DNA from: Hyphomicrobiaceae bacterium UBA2767
Lineage (GTDB): Bacteria; Pseudomonadota; Alphaproteobacteria; Rhizobiales; Methyloligellaceae
Direction: 5' to 3'
DNA: 13,581 bases
Assembly: GCA_002352635.1 (NCBI GenBank)
Contig: DEIT01000113.1
Location: forward strand, 13,846 to 27,426
Shown: in pieces, positions 1-7,643 of the stretch
How positions within the stretch are numbered: position 1 is the first letter of the stretch
Layout of the letters: every line of letters starts with the position of its first letter
The notes under the pieces: model-generated
Told to the model about the DNA's origin: nothing
Seen by the model: only the letters and a program-made list of their open reading frames with translations
The model's database searches: none
Program-made: the position numbers and the translations under genes

Positions 1-30
1 ATGTTGGCAGCAAGGCGTGAAGCACTGAAC

Positions 31-726
31 ATGGGACAAGCAGTTGACACTTCCGCTGTCGAACTTCTGTCATTCGACGTGTTCGGAACACTCATCAGTG
101 TCCGGGATAGTTCCTACGCTGCGTTCGAACATATTCTCCATGAGGCGTCAGGCGCGGATGTTGATGTGAAGGCGTTCTGGGAGCATTGGGAGGAGAAGAA
201 CATCGAAGGGTATTGGAGTGCCTATCGGCCCTACCGCGACATCTGCAAAGCTTCCCTGTCAAACGCGTTCGAAGCATTTGACCTACAGGGAAACCCGGAT
301 TCCATTCAGCATTATTTTGATTCATTTCGGAGCTTCGAACTTTATGACGACGTCGTACCGACCCTGACCGAATTAGGAAAGATGTATCGGCTTGCCGTCG
401 TTTCGAACATTGATGACGACCTCCTGGCAATGACTCCACTCATGCGGGATTTTGGGGAGTTTTTTTCGCTGGTCTGTACGGCAGGAGCAGCAAAAGGTTA
501 TAAACCGGATGGATCATTGTTTCGCTATCTGCTGAAAAATGCAGATGTCGGGATCGATGGCATTTTCCATTCGGGTCAGTCCCAATTCACTGATATGGTT
601 GGCGCCAAACCGCTCGGGATCAATATGGCGTGGATCAACCGGCGCGGGATTGATTTAAGCCCAAAAGTGCCGAAACCCGACTATACATTCCCCGACATCA
701 AATCACTCATTGGCCTGTTTGGTTGA
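31..726 (+). CDS. HAD-superfamily hydrolase, haloacid dehalogenase type II-like
   Basis: This is a cytoplasmic hydrolase of the HAD fold; the substrate is not known. Counting from the ATG at 31 (231 aa), motif I is FDVFGTL with nucleophile Asp16, motif II is VVSN with Ser125/Asn126, motif III is Lys158 in GYKPDG, and motif IV is HSGQSQFTDMVGAK with Asp188. The first acid of the usual GD motif IV is replaced by Gln, and the WINRRG segment (201-206) follows. Both traits resemble the L-2-haloacid dehalogenase branch more than classical phosphatases. The length fits that branch. I prefer the ATG at 31 because AAGGCGTGA lies upstream of it; the frame is open to position 1, so a start at 1 or beyond the window is possible. 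The next gene lies 170 nt downstream on the same strand. Dehalogenase activity is not implied; a phosphatase is equally possible. Confidence 0.8.
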   Translation: MGQAVDTSAVELLSFDVFGTLISVRDSSYAAFEHILHEASGADVDVKAFWEHWEEKNIEGYWSAYRPYRDICKASLSNAFEAFDLQGNPDSIQHYFDSFRSFELYDDVVPTLTELGKMYRLAVVSNIDDDLLAMTPLMRDFGEFFSLVCTAGAAKGYKPDGSLFRYLLKNADVGIDGIFHSGQSQFTDMVGAKPLGINMAWINRRGIDLSPKVPKPDYTFPDIKSLIGLFG

Positions 727-801
727 GGCCTTCTGCATAACTGGCCTGACAACAAATTTGCCATGTTTGGGATTGATAACGTTGATTGCGAGGAATTCTT
801 G

Positions 802-829
802 TTGAACACAGAACATTCGTTTTGTTCAA
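802..829. repeat. Inverted repeat TTGAACA / TGTTCAA upstream of the SGNH gene
   Basis: Two perfect 7-nt arms (802-808 and 823-829) are separated by 14 nt. An inner GAACA (811-815) can pair alternatively with TGTTC (823-827), and a further CGAACAC follows at 831. No T-run follows, so it is not an intrinsic terminator. It lies 68 nt before the likely start of the SGNH gene, where an operator would be expected, but no binding family is recognisable. Confidence 0.3.
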
Positions 830-896
830 TCGAACACATGGCGGCCGCGAGTTGGTCGACCGGCCTCAATCCAGGCCCAGTGAGGTAAATCGTACT

Positions 897-2036
897 GTGA
901 AGAAATGGTTCAAAATTGCGGCATGGAATATCGGCGTCATTGTTGTGCTGCTGGTAATCATTGAGTTCGGCTTGCGTTTTACGCGGTTCGAAATGGTACG
1001 GAATCCGGCCGCCAACAACCCTTCCAACTACTACGTCTCCGATGCTACGTTTGGAGTTCGCATTAAGCCGAATTTTCCGCTCAGCTGGTTTGAATTCCGC
1101 GGTCCAGGTCACAAAGTTTTCTCAAATGAACTCGGTTGCTTCGACAAGCCCGTTCGTCTCCGAAAGGGCGAACCCTATATTCTTGCGATTGGTGACAGTT
1201 TCACCTGGGGCTACAATCCCCTGGAGGCGAAGTGGACAAGCATCATCGAGCGCCGTACAGGAATTCGTGTCCTTAAATGCGGTGTTGTCGGGACCGGGAC
1301 AAACTATCAGCTTCGTCACCTAAAACACTTATTGGCGAATCTGCCCCATCCGCCACAATCTGTCGTCCATCTGTACGACACGACCGATTTTAATGACGAC
1401 TTTATTTTCCCCGGCGAAACCGTGGTCGATGGCCAGCGCATTGAGGACTATGCGCGAATACGGCTGAGCGACGGTGAGCACGTGGAGCGTGATGCGAATC
1501 CGGATCAGAACAGGCCGGGCCAAATTTACGGGAGTCGAACATCCAGGCAACCACGGCCGCTGGTTCTCAGAAGTCTCCTCAACATGGTTTTTATTGTCGA
1601 TAGCCAGGTTGAAAAACGGAGGCTGGTGCTGGAGGGCCAAAACCCTGACTACCTGCACTGGAGATACGAATTCAATCTGCTGCTCTTGGACCCGGAAAAA
1701 TACCCTTATGTGTCGAAACGACTCGATGCACATATAGATACGCTGAAGCAGATGCGGCGTGCAGTGCAGAATGTGGGTGCGTCGTATTTTCTTTTTCACA
1801 CCAACAGTTTTCGCCTTCCGAACGATCGGCCGCTGGTAAGCCAGCTTGAAAACTTCTTCGAAAGCATGCCTGAATTCAAGGGTCGCATGCCGGAGCTTGG
1901 CCGACATCTGTTCGACCCGCACTGGAACGCGGATAGCGAAAAGCAAGTTGCCGAATTCATGCTTGAACGCATGAAAGTCCGGGCGCTCGCATCAGACAAC
2001 CTCGGCAATTCTTCCCGTCAAGTGCAACGTCGTTGA
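897..2036 (+). CDS. Membrane-anchored SGNH/GDSL-type hydrolase
   Basis: This is a predicted periplasmic SGNH-fold esterase or acyl-handling protein held by one N-terminal helix. Counting from the GTG at 897 (379 aa), a lysine pair is followed by a hydrophobic span at about residues 5-27. Block I is GDSFTWG with Ser101, block II is GVVGTGTN, block III is DFNDDF with Asn166, and the C-terminal block V is FDPHWN with Asp340 and His342. All four SGNH blocks are therefore present. The frame stays open upstream to a TTG at 786, but those 37 codons look non-protein-like. GAGG at 882-885 supports the GTG, which then places the membrane span at the N-terminus. Family members deacetylate or acylate envelope glycans; that role here is inference. 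It converges on the GMC gene with only 2 nt between stop codons. Confidence 0.8.
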   Translation: MKKWFKIAAWNIGVIVVLLVIIEFGLRFTRFEMVRNPAANNPSNYYVSDATFGVRIKPNFPLSWFEFRGPGHKVFSNELGCFDKPVRLRKGEPYILAIGDSFTWGYNPLEAKWTSIIERRTGIRVLKCGVVGTGTNYQLRHLKHLLANLPHPPQSVVHLYDTTDFNDDFIFPGETVVDGQRIEDYARIRLSDGEHVERDANPDQNRPGQIYGSRTSRQPRPLVLRSLLNMVFIVDSQVEKRRLVLEGQNPDYLHWRYEFNLLLLDPEKYPYVSKRLDAHIDTLKQMRRAVQNVGASYFLFHTNSFRLPNDRPLVSQLENFFESMPEFKGRMPELGRHLFDPHWNADSEKQVAEFMLERMKVRALASDNLGNSSRQVQRR

Positions 2037-2038
2037 AG

Positions 2039-3616
2039 CTAAGTCAGCCGTGCTTCCAAATGGTCTGCCAGGCGGATTGCAAGGGCGACAATCGTCAATG
2101 TAGGAACATCATCGCCGCAGGTTGGGAAAACCGAACTTCCAGCAACATAGAGGTTGCGGGTTCCATGCAGCCGGCAGTCGGCGTCTACGACGCCGTGTCT
2201 GGGGTTGGCACTCATTCGGGTCGTCCCCATATGGTGCCAGGATGACTTGGCTGGCAGGGCATCAGACCCGGGAACGCTTTCCTCGGTCTCCACGGTACCG
2301 ATCTTTCTGCTTTGCAGGATATCGGTAAGGATTTCCTGGGTCTTGAAGATCGTCCGCTTCTCAATCTCACCAAGCCGCCAGTCGACACTCACGCAGTTGC
2401 AACCAAGCGCGTCGCGGTGTGTTCCGAGCGTGACACGGCTATTCCGGTCGGGTGCGGACTCAAGTGTATGCACAATGGCATAGTGTTTCAGGAGCCTTTC
2501 CGACCGTAATTTGTGACCGGCTGCCGCAAGTGCAATTGAAGGCGTGCCGCGCAGGATTTTCCTGAAATCTGTACCCTTGAGATAAAGGCTTCGTGTCGCG
2601 CGCATTTTCCATTTTAGCCATACAAGTTCTTCAAACCCCGGATGACCCTGTCCGCGATAAACGGGAATGAAGTAAAATCGATTGTCCAGAAGTTCTTCCT
2701 TCTCTTGCATTGCCGCGGAGATGCTGAGCGATGCGATTGATGGCATTTCGCTGAAGCGAAAAGTTGGATTGTAGTGTTCAAAGCCATGGCTTTTGCCGGA
2801 AGGATAAAGGCGGCCGCAAATGAAACGGGGGTGATCCATGAAATAGCGGCCGACAAGGTCATGGCTATTCCCCAGCCCATCATTCTGGTGCTCGTTCGAG
2901 AGTAGAAGTACCCGGGCGTTTTCGATGCCGCCCATACAGAGGATGAATATCTTTGCGCGGCAGCTGAGCGTCTTGCCACACAGCGTTTTCAGGGTGAGCG
3001 TTTTGACTGTCTCGGGCGTGGCGGAAGTATCAACTCGAACAACATTTGCGTTGAGAAGCAGTTGCGCGCCGGCATCTTCCCGCAGCCCGGGTCTTACCTT
3101 GTCCTTGAATATGCTGGGGCGTGCCAGCGCAGAAATTCTGGTTTCAAGAGAACCATTTTCGATGACAAGTTGTTCCCTTCCTGAGCTGCCGATGCGCTGC
3201 AGGCGTTTGTCACCGTCCAGTTGATCACCGGTTACTTCAAGGAACGAAAATGCTCTCTCGTAGTAGGGGTTGAGTTGTTTTCGCTGGATTGGCCATTCGG
3301 TGTTCGCGACCCAATCCCGGCGACCGAAACAATGATCGCTGATTGGTCTGAGAAGCGCACCCCACCCATTTGTGCTTCCGCCGAAAAATCGATAACGGGT
3401 CGATCCCGGTTCGTAGGGCAGGCCGACGCTCTGCCCGCAGGCGAGGTCCTGTGTCGCGCTATCGAATTCCAGGTCTCCGCTTTCGATAACGCAGACCGGT
3501 ATTCTTTTCTTGGCGAGGTGATAGGCGAGCGTCAGCCCGGCAGCGCCGGCACCTGCTATGCAGACGGTGCTTTCGAGTGTTGTACCTTCAGCAAGTGTCC
3601 GCGCGTCTATGATCAC
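2039..3616 (-). CDS. GMC-family FAD-dependent oxidoreductase
   Basis: This is a flavin-dependent alcohol or sugar oxidoreductase; the substrate is unknown. From a GTG at 3616 (525 aa) the N-terminus reads MIIDARTL, the usual opening of this subgroup, and then the dinucleotide fold GAGAAG (22-27) with Glu45 after the second strand. FFGGSTNGWG is the flavin-contact loop. The C-terminal GMC domain carries the first catalytic histidine (His461 of HHMGTTRM) and ends PTLTIVALAIRLADHL. Oddly, the segment usually written as GHANPT in relatives reads GDDVPT here, so the second catalytic His/Asn position is Val504. The frame is open to an ATG at 3667; AAGGGA (3631-3636) could serve the GTG, though the spacing is long. 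No partner subunit is adjacent. Relatives are common in polysaccharide clusters. Confidence 0.85.
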   Translation of the reverse strand: MIIDARTLAEGTTLESTVCIAGAGAAGLTLAYHLAKKRIPVCVIESGDLEFDSATQDLACGQSVGLPYEPGSTRYRFFGGSTNGWGALLRPISDHCFGRRDWVANTEWPIQRKQLNPYYERAFSFLEVTGDQLDGDKRLQRIGSSGREQLVIENGSLETRISALARPSIFKDKVRPGLREDAGAQLLLNANVVRVDTSATPETVKTLTLKTLCGKTLSCRAKIFILCMGGIENARVLLLSNEHQNDGLGNSHDLVGRYFMDHPRFICGRLYPSGKSHGFEHYNPTFRFSEMPSIASLSISAAMQEKEELLDNRFYFIPVYRGQGHPGFEELVWLKWKMRATRSLYLKGTDFRKILRGTPSIALAAAGHKLRSERLLKHYAIVHTLESAPDRNSRVTLGTHRDALGCNCVSVDWRLGEIEKRTIFKTQEILTDILQSRKIGTVETEESVPGSDALPAKSSWHHMGTTRMSANPRHGVVDADCRLHGTRNLYVAGSSVFPTCGDDVPTLTIVALAIRLADHLEARLT

Positions 3617-3735
3617 TTGTTGGCGTCGATTCCCTTGGAACGTGTTGCAACGCCATCGTGTATGCATGCGGTATGGTCAATTTTTCGTTACCGGCAGCAG
3701 CCCGTCGCAAGCACTAACCTGATCGGAAGAACCTG

Positions 3736-5148
3736 TCAGGTATGAGCGCGATGGTGATGGCGCAATTCGCGCAGGCGTTTCGTGTCGATCGGACCACCGA
3801 TAAACAGCAGCGCTATCACCACCCCGACAACAGCCAGCGAACCGTTGACTAGAAAGGCGGTATGGATGCCTTCCGTGAGTGATGTCGCGGTCGCGACAAT
3901 TGCCGTGTTCAGGCCCAGTCCGATTGCGCCGCCCGCGACGTTCGCCATGTAGATGATAGCGCCGGCAAGGCTGGATCGAGAGGGGTCGAGTGCGGTGACA
4001 CCCGCGGTCGTTACAGAGGAATAGAACAGGCCGATGCCAATGCCGAGGACGACCATGCCGGGAACGAGTTGATCGTAGGTTGTGCCCGAATGGATCGATG
4101 ACAGGAGAAACATACCGCCGGCCAGAAACGCGGCCCCGGCCGAGACTATGAGCTTTGCCCCCAGGACTTCGTAAGCCCGTCCAGCAATGAACGAGACAAA
4201 CGCAAATGTGAGCATCATCGGCAGCAAGCCGGCCCCGGAGCCAATAGCGCTGAAGCCCAGGCTCTTCGTCATGAACTGCGGCAAATAGAGCAGGGCGCCA
4301 AAAAACACGGCTGCGATCATAAGCGTCGTGAACGTGGCCATCGCGAATGTAAGGTTCTTCATGACGGCATCGGGAATCAGAGCCGTATCGCCGACCCGGA
4401 TTTCATAGAGGGCGAAACCGATCAACCCCGCCGCCGACACACCGAACAGGGACAGGATAATCGGGTCGGTCCAGCCGCGATCAACACCCCAGTCGAGTGC
4501 AAGCAACAGCGCCAGCAGGCCGACCGTCAGTGCCGCTGTCCCCACATAGTCGATGCGTTCGTTTCGCGCCGTGGGTTTGTCTTGCGGCACGACCAGCAGA
4601 ACAGTGATAGCACCAATCAGCGCCACCGGCACATTGACAAAGAAAATCCACTGCCACCCGAGCGTGTCCGTCAGCACGCCTCCGAGCAACGGTCCCATCG
4701 CGTTACCGATGCCGGCGGTGCCGATAATGAGACCGCCGGCCAGCCCCGCCCGGCTGTCGGGTACGATCTCATATGTCATGCCCAGTACGGCTGGCCACAT
4801 CAACGCCCCGCCGATACCCATGATCCCGCGGCAAACAAGAAGCAAACGCACATCCGGAGACAGCCCCCCGATCAGGGAGAACACGGCAAATATACCAGCG
4901 CCGACCAGGAAAATGCGGCGTCGGCCGAACATGTCCGCAAGCCTGCCGCCCGTGACAATGACGACGCCGAAGACCATGGCGTAGCTGTTGATCACCCATT
5001 GCGCGGTGGTGACGTCCGCATTGAACGACTTTTCGATTGCGGGAATTGCGACCGACAGTGCGGTAAAATCGTTTGCGACAACGAGGATGCCGACCGCCAT
5101 GGCAAACAGGCCAATTATCGTATCCTTGTCGAGCCGTTCAGTCGCCAC
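3736..5148 (-). CDS. MFS transporter, DHA2 (EmrB/QacA-like) drug:proton antiporter family
   Basis: This is an inner-membrane, proton-driven exporter; the cargo is unknown but the family usually exports amphipathic drugs. The 470-aa protein is almost wholly hydrophobic, with about 12 to 14 helices. It has the N-terminal ANDFTALSVAIPAIEKSF segment (DHA2 motif D1 position, where relatives have LDxTIVNVALP), motif A GGRLADMFGRRR, and the motif C region GTAGIGNAMGPLLGG followed by WQWIFFVNVPVALIG. The start is GTG: AAGGGGGG (5157-5164) lies 8 nt upstream, and the nearby ATG at 5156-5154 is out of frame. There is no membrane-fusion or TetR/MarR gene next to it. It points away from the cupin across a 321-nt gap. 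It precedes the GMC gene on the same strand by 119 nt, so the two may share a transcript. Confidence 0.88.
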   Translation of the reverse strand: MATERLDKDTIIGLFAMAVGILVVANDFTALSVAIPAIEKSFNADVTTAQWVINSYAMVFGVVIVTGGRLADMFGRRRIFLVGAGIFAVFSLIGGLSPDVRLLLVCRGIMGIGGALMWPAVLGMTYEIVPDSRAGLAGGLIIGTAGIGNAMGPLLGGVLTDTLGWQWIFFVNVPVALIGAITVLLVVPQDKPTARNERIDYVGTAALTVGLLALLLALDWGVDRGWTDPIILSLFGVSAAGLIGFALYEIRVGDTALIPDAVMKNLTFAMATFTTLMIAAVFFGALLYLPQFMTKSLGFSAIGSGAGLLPMMLTFAFVSFIAGRAYEVLGAKLIVSAGAAFLAGGMFLLSSIHSGTTYDQLVPGMVVLGIGIGLFYSSVTTAGVTALDPSRSSLAGAIIYMANVAGGAIGLGLNTAIVATATSLTEGIHTAFLVNGSLAVVGVVIALLFIGGPIDTKRLRELRHHHRAHT

Positions 5149-5469
5149 GAGGCCATCCCCCCTTCGTTAACCTACTGCAAAGCTAGCTTTTTTGTGGGCC
5201 AATATCCAGCGTGGAGGGCAGCGCGAGAACCTGTTGCGGTATGTCGTCCGAAAGAGTTGCGCGCATGGAAAAACCGATGTTGCCGCAAAGACAAAAAAAC
5301 TGTTCTGAATGCGGACGGACTTTCTATAATTGCCTTGTCTGAAATCATCAGTAAGGCTGACGGGCGGCGCAAGACCCGCACGCAGCCGGTCATCCATTCT
5401 TTGGCCGTGGAAGGACCTTGCATCTATATTCCCTACAAACTGTAGCGGGTGGAACCAATCAGGTGATCT
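5149..5469. other. Non-coding gap between divergent MFS and cupin genes
   Basis: This 321-nt stretch holds no convincing gene; the open frames crossing it have no recognisable protein character. It contains the MFS Shine-Dalgarno (5157-5164), a GTTAAC hexamer (5166-5171), a loopless 12-nt palindrome AAAGCTAGCTTT (5179-5190) in the MFS leader, and a consensus TATAAT on the plus strand (5325-5330). I saw no terminator and no clear -35/-10 pair for the MFS gene. Confidence 0.6.
5303..5330 (+). promoter_or_regulatory. Possible promoter of the cupin gene
   Basis: A perfect TATAAT lies at 5325-5330. The best partner is a weak TTCTGA at 5303-5308 with 16-nt spacing (3 of 6 matches to TTGACA). It would give a leader of about 130 nt before the cupin ATG at 5470. 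The -35 is poor, so this is tentative. Confidence 0.25.
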
Positions 5470-5838
5470 ATGGAATTTTTCGACACATCAGATTTCGTAA
5501 AGCTCTCAAACCCTGGAGTGGTTTCCGAACAACTCATCTCGCCGCACATCTCCCGGTCAGAGCGGTTGACCATTACGCGCGTGACAGTCGAACCGGGCGC
5601 ATCGCAGGCGCGTCACTCGCATGAGGTATCGGAACAGGTTTGGGTCGCTTTGAGCGGCTCAGGTGAACTGCTGATTGCAAATGATGAAGTCAGGCCGTTC
5701 GAGGCGGGCCAGGCCGTGCGCTTCGAGGATGACGATGTCCACGGCTTTGAGAATACCGGACTAGAGTCGTTTGTATATCTGGCCGTGACAGCGCCGCCGA
5801 TCAACTTCGACAATGCCTACGAGACGAAATCAGACTGA
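5470..5838 (+). CDS. Small single-domain cupin protein
   Basis: This is a 122-aa, cytoplasmic cupin-2 barrel protein, a metal-binding fold with many possible roles. Motif 1 is PGASQARHSHEVSE with metal ligands His49, His51 and Glu55; motif 2 ends in VHGFEN with His91 and Asn95. All the usual 3-His/1-Glu ligands are present, so metal binding is likely, although nothing in the sequence names a reaction. AGGTG (5461-5465) just upstream of the ATG is an acceptable ribosome binding site. It is a stand-alone gene: the MFS gene is divergent, and trcR converges on it with a 20-nt gap. Comparable proteins are annotated as isomerases, dioxygenases or sugar-binding sensors; I cannot choose among them. 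Confidence 0.85.
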   Translation: MEFFDTSDFVKLSNPGVVSEQLISPHISRSERLTITRVTVEPGASQARHSHEVSEQVWVALSGSGELLIANDEVRPFEAGQAVRFEDDDVHGFENTGLESFVYLAVTAPPINFDNAYETKSD

Positions 5839-5858
5839 AACCGCTCCCGACGACCAGG

Positions 5859-6734
5859 CTATTCCTTGGTCTCAACCTTGGTTTTGGTGTCCGCGTCGGT
5901 CTCACCCTCTGTCTCAGTGTCTTGGTCCGGTTTAAGCCCATCCAGCTTGGCGAACACAGACTCCGCTTCCGACTTGGCATGGGCGGCTTGCTCTTCTGCC
6001 GTCCTGTCTGTGGGATGGGTCGTTGCAAGGTCCACCCTTTTAAGCGCCATGGCGGCTGCTTCGGTCGCTTCCTTATGGGCAGCGAGTTCAGCTGCCGTAA
6101 CGAGGGTTGCTTCCTTCTTTTTCGGCTTCTCCGGTGTGGTTTCTTCTGCTGGCAGCAGTGTGCCGGCCTTGATCGCCTCTTTCTCGGCAACCTTGCGTTC
6201 GCGATCCACCCGCCGTGCCGCACGTTTCACTTCGCGGTCGAGATCGGTCTGTGAACAGAGTGCCAGCGTAACCGGGTCCGCAGGCTGTAGGTTGGGCGAG
6301 TTCCAGTGAGTGCGTTCACGAATCGACTCAATGGTTGGCTTGGTGGTGCCCACGAGCCGCATAATCTGGCTGTCCTTTAGCTCAGCGTGCTGACGCAGCA
6401 GCCACAGGATCGCATTTGGACGGTCCTGGCGGCGCGAAACCGGCGTATATTTCGGTCCCTTTTTGGTCTTCACAACCGGGATCTGAACCTTCGGCTCGGA
6501 AATCTTGAGGTGGTATTTGGAGTCCTCCTGTGCCCTCTGGATTTCCTCCCGGGTCAGTTGGCCTGAGGATATCGGGTCCATGCCCTTAATACCGTGCGCG
6601 ACGTCACCATCGGCAATGCCCTTCACCTCCAGCACGTGGAGTTGGCAAAACTCGGCGATCTGATCGAAAGTGAGCGATGTATTTTCCACCAACCACACGG
6701 CGGTGGCTTTTGGCATTAATGGCATACGAGACAT
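5859..6734 (-). CDS. trcR: TrcR-type cell-cycle transcriptional regulator (DUF1013)
   Basis: The family is nearly confined to alphaproteobacteria and is named as a cell-cycle transcriptional regulator. From the ATG at 6734 the protein is 291 aa. Residues 9-170 match the conserved core (PKATAVWLVENTSLTFDQIAEFC near the start, THWNSPNLQPADPVTLALC near the end). Two helix-turn-helix-like stretches are visible, at about 20-40 (LTFDQIAEFCQLHVLEVKGIA) and 107-141 (LKDSQIMRLVGTTKPTIESI). Residues 170-291 form a charged Lys/Glu/Ala tail ending in an acidic Thr/Glu repeat, probably disordered. GAGAGG (6743-6748) with 8-nt spacing decides the start over an upstream GTG at 6785 and over internal ATGs at 6725 and 6716. 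The promoter and leader are described separately. It converges on the cupin gene and diverges from the GST-fold gene. Confidence 0.88.
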   Translation of the reverse strand: MSRMPLMPKATAVWLVENTSLTFDQIAEFCQLHVLEVKGIADGDVAHGIKGMDPISSGQLTREEIQRAQEDSKYHLKISEPKVQIPVVKTKKGPKYTPVSRRQDRPNAILWLLRQHAELKDSQIMRLVGTTKPTIESIRERTHWNSPNLQPADPVTLALCSQTDLDREVKRAARRVDRERKVAEKEAIKAGTLLPAEETTPEKPKKKEATLVTAAELAAHKEATEAAAMALKRVDLATTHPTDRTAEEQAAHAKSEAESVFAKLDGLKPDQDTETEGETDADTKTKVETKE

Positions 6735-6750
6735 GAATCTGACCTCTCTG

Positions 6751-6776
6751 CTTCTGCTCACCGACATGAGCAAAAG
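6751..6776 (-). promoter_or_regulatory. Hairpin in the trcR leader next to the ribosome binding site
   Basis: On the minus strand the arms CTTTTGCTCA and TGAGCAGAAG form ten consecutive pairs (one G-U) around the loop TGTCGG. The stem ends two nucleotides before the GAGAGG ribosome binding site. It sits within the 73-nt leader predicted from the promoter at 6814-6842. This could be translational control or a transcript-stabilising element; no known riboswitch is recognised. Confidence 0.45.
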
Positions 6777-6813
6777 CGGTAACACGACTCCAAATTTAAA
6801 AGGGATTGACCTC

Positions 6814-6842
6814 TATATAAGGCGGTGCGGGCAGAGACGCAA
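6814..6842 (-). promoter_or_regulatory. Probable sigma-70-type promoter of trcR
   Basis: On the minus strand TTGCGT (6842-6837) and TATATA (6819-6814) are separated by exactly 17 nt. Transcription would begin near 6807, leaving a leader of about 73 nt. A GACTC site (GANTC type, 6786-6790) lies in the early leader, which could make the region sensitive to CcrM methylation. Confidence 0.55.
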
Positions 6843-6929
6843 TCGTCCGTCTGTGACATATCCTTGCTCTAAAGCTGCAATCTATTGCCAAGGATAATTC
6901 ACGCTTCATAACAATGGGAATGATCGCCA

Positions 6930-7643
6930 ATGATTACGCTTTACACGTTCGGACCAAACTTCGGACTGCCTGACCCTTCGCCATTTTGCATGAAGGCGCT
7001 GGTACTGCTCAAAATGGGTGGTCTCGAATTCAAGACCGACATCGCGAACCTGCAGAAAGCGCCCAAGAGCAAGGCGCCATATATGGACGACAGTGGGACG
7101 ATCGTGCCGGATTCCACCTTTATTCGATTTCATTTGGAAAAAACCCACGGCATCGATTTCGATGAGGGGTTGAGCAGTGTGGATCGATCGATCGCCTGGG
7201 CTTTCGAGAAATTGTGCGAGGAAACCCTTTATTGGGCGGTTGTGCATTCACGCTGGACAAGAGACAAAAACTTCAACGCAGGGCCCGTTCAGTTCTTCGA
7301 CGCTGTTCCGGCACTGATGCGCCCGTTCATCATATCCACGGTGAAACGGCAGGTGCGCCGCGACCTGAAGGGGCAGGGTATGGGTCGCCACTCGGAAGCC
7401 GAGATCGTTGAGCTGGCATCCCGTGGGATCGACAGTATTTCGGTGTTCCTCGCGGAAAAGCCTTACTTGATGGGCGAAAAACCATGTGGGGCCGATGCGG
7501 CGGTTTTTTCGACGATTGCCGGTTTGCTCTGCGATGTGTTTGATACGCCGCTTGTAGAAGCAACCGCGAAACATGAAAACCTTGTTGCCTATCGCGACAG
7601 GCTCATGAGTGAGTACTTTCCGGACCAAGGCTCAGCTCGTTAG
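6930..7643 (+). CDS. Glutathione S-transferase-fold protein, FAX/metaxin-like
   Basis: This is a 237-aa cytoplasmic protein with an N-terminal thioredoxin-like half (about 1-75) and an all-helical half (about 95-230). The opening ITLYTFGPNFGLPDPSPFCMKALVLL contains the DPSPFC.K signature of the failed-axon-connections type rather than the catalytic Ser/Tyr motif of classical GSTs. The C-terminal half contains FLAEKPYLMGEKPCGADAAVFS, the usual Asp-capped N-box helix. Enzymatic activity and glutathione binding are unproven; relatives include dehalogenating and non-enzymatic members. GGGA (6916-6919) lies 10 nt before the ATG. The gene diverges from trcR, and its TAG stop shares bases with the stop of the converging dehydrogenase gene. 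Confidence 0.82.
   Translation: MITLYTFGPNFGLPDPSPFCMKALVLLKMGGLEFKTDIANLQKAPKSKAPYMDDSGTIVPDSTFIRFHLEKTHGIDFDEGLSSVDRSIAWAFEKLCEETLYWAVVHSRWTRDKNFNAGPVQFFDAVPALMRPFIISTVKRQVRRDLKGQGMGRHSEAEIVELASRGIDSISVFLAEKPYLMGEKPCGADAAVFSTIAGLLCDVFDTPLVEATAKHENLVAYRDRLMSEYFPDQGSAR

Noticed and set aside
786..896. Extended N-terminus of the SGNH gene from a TTG at 786
   Set aside because: It would put 37 uncharacteristic residues before a membrane anchor; the GTG at 897 has a plausible GAGG site and gives a normal anchored N-terminus.
793..1958. Six GAATTC sites in about 1.2 kb
   Set aside because: Striking by count, but five fall within the SGNH coding frame as ordinary codons and have no spacing pattern; probably chance.
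4582..5445. Long plus-strand open frame of 287 codons overlapping the MFS gene
   Set aside because: It runs antisense to a clear 470-codon transporter, and its product is rich in Arg/Asp/His with no recognisable domain; it is a shadow frame.
5852..5871. Hairpin GACCAGG/CCTTGGTC between cupin and trcR
   Set aside because: The stem has a bulge and overlaps trcR codons, and no T-run follows.
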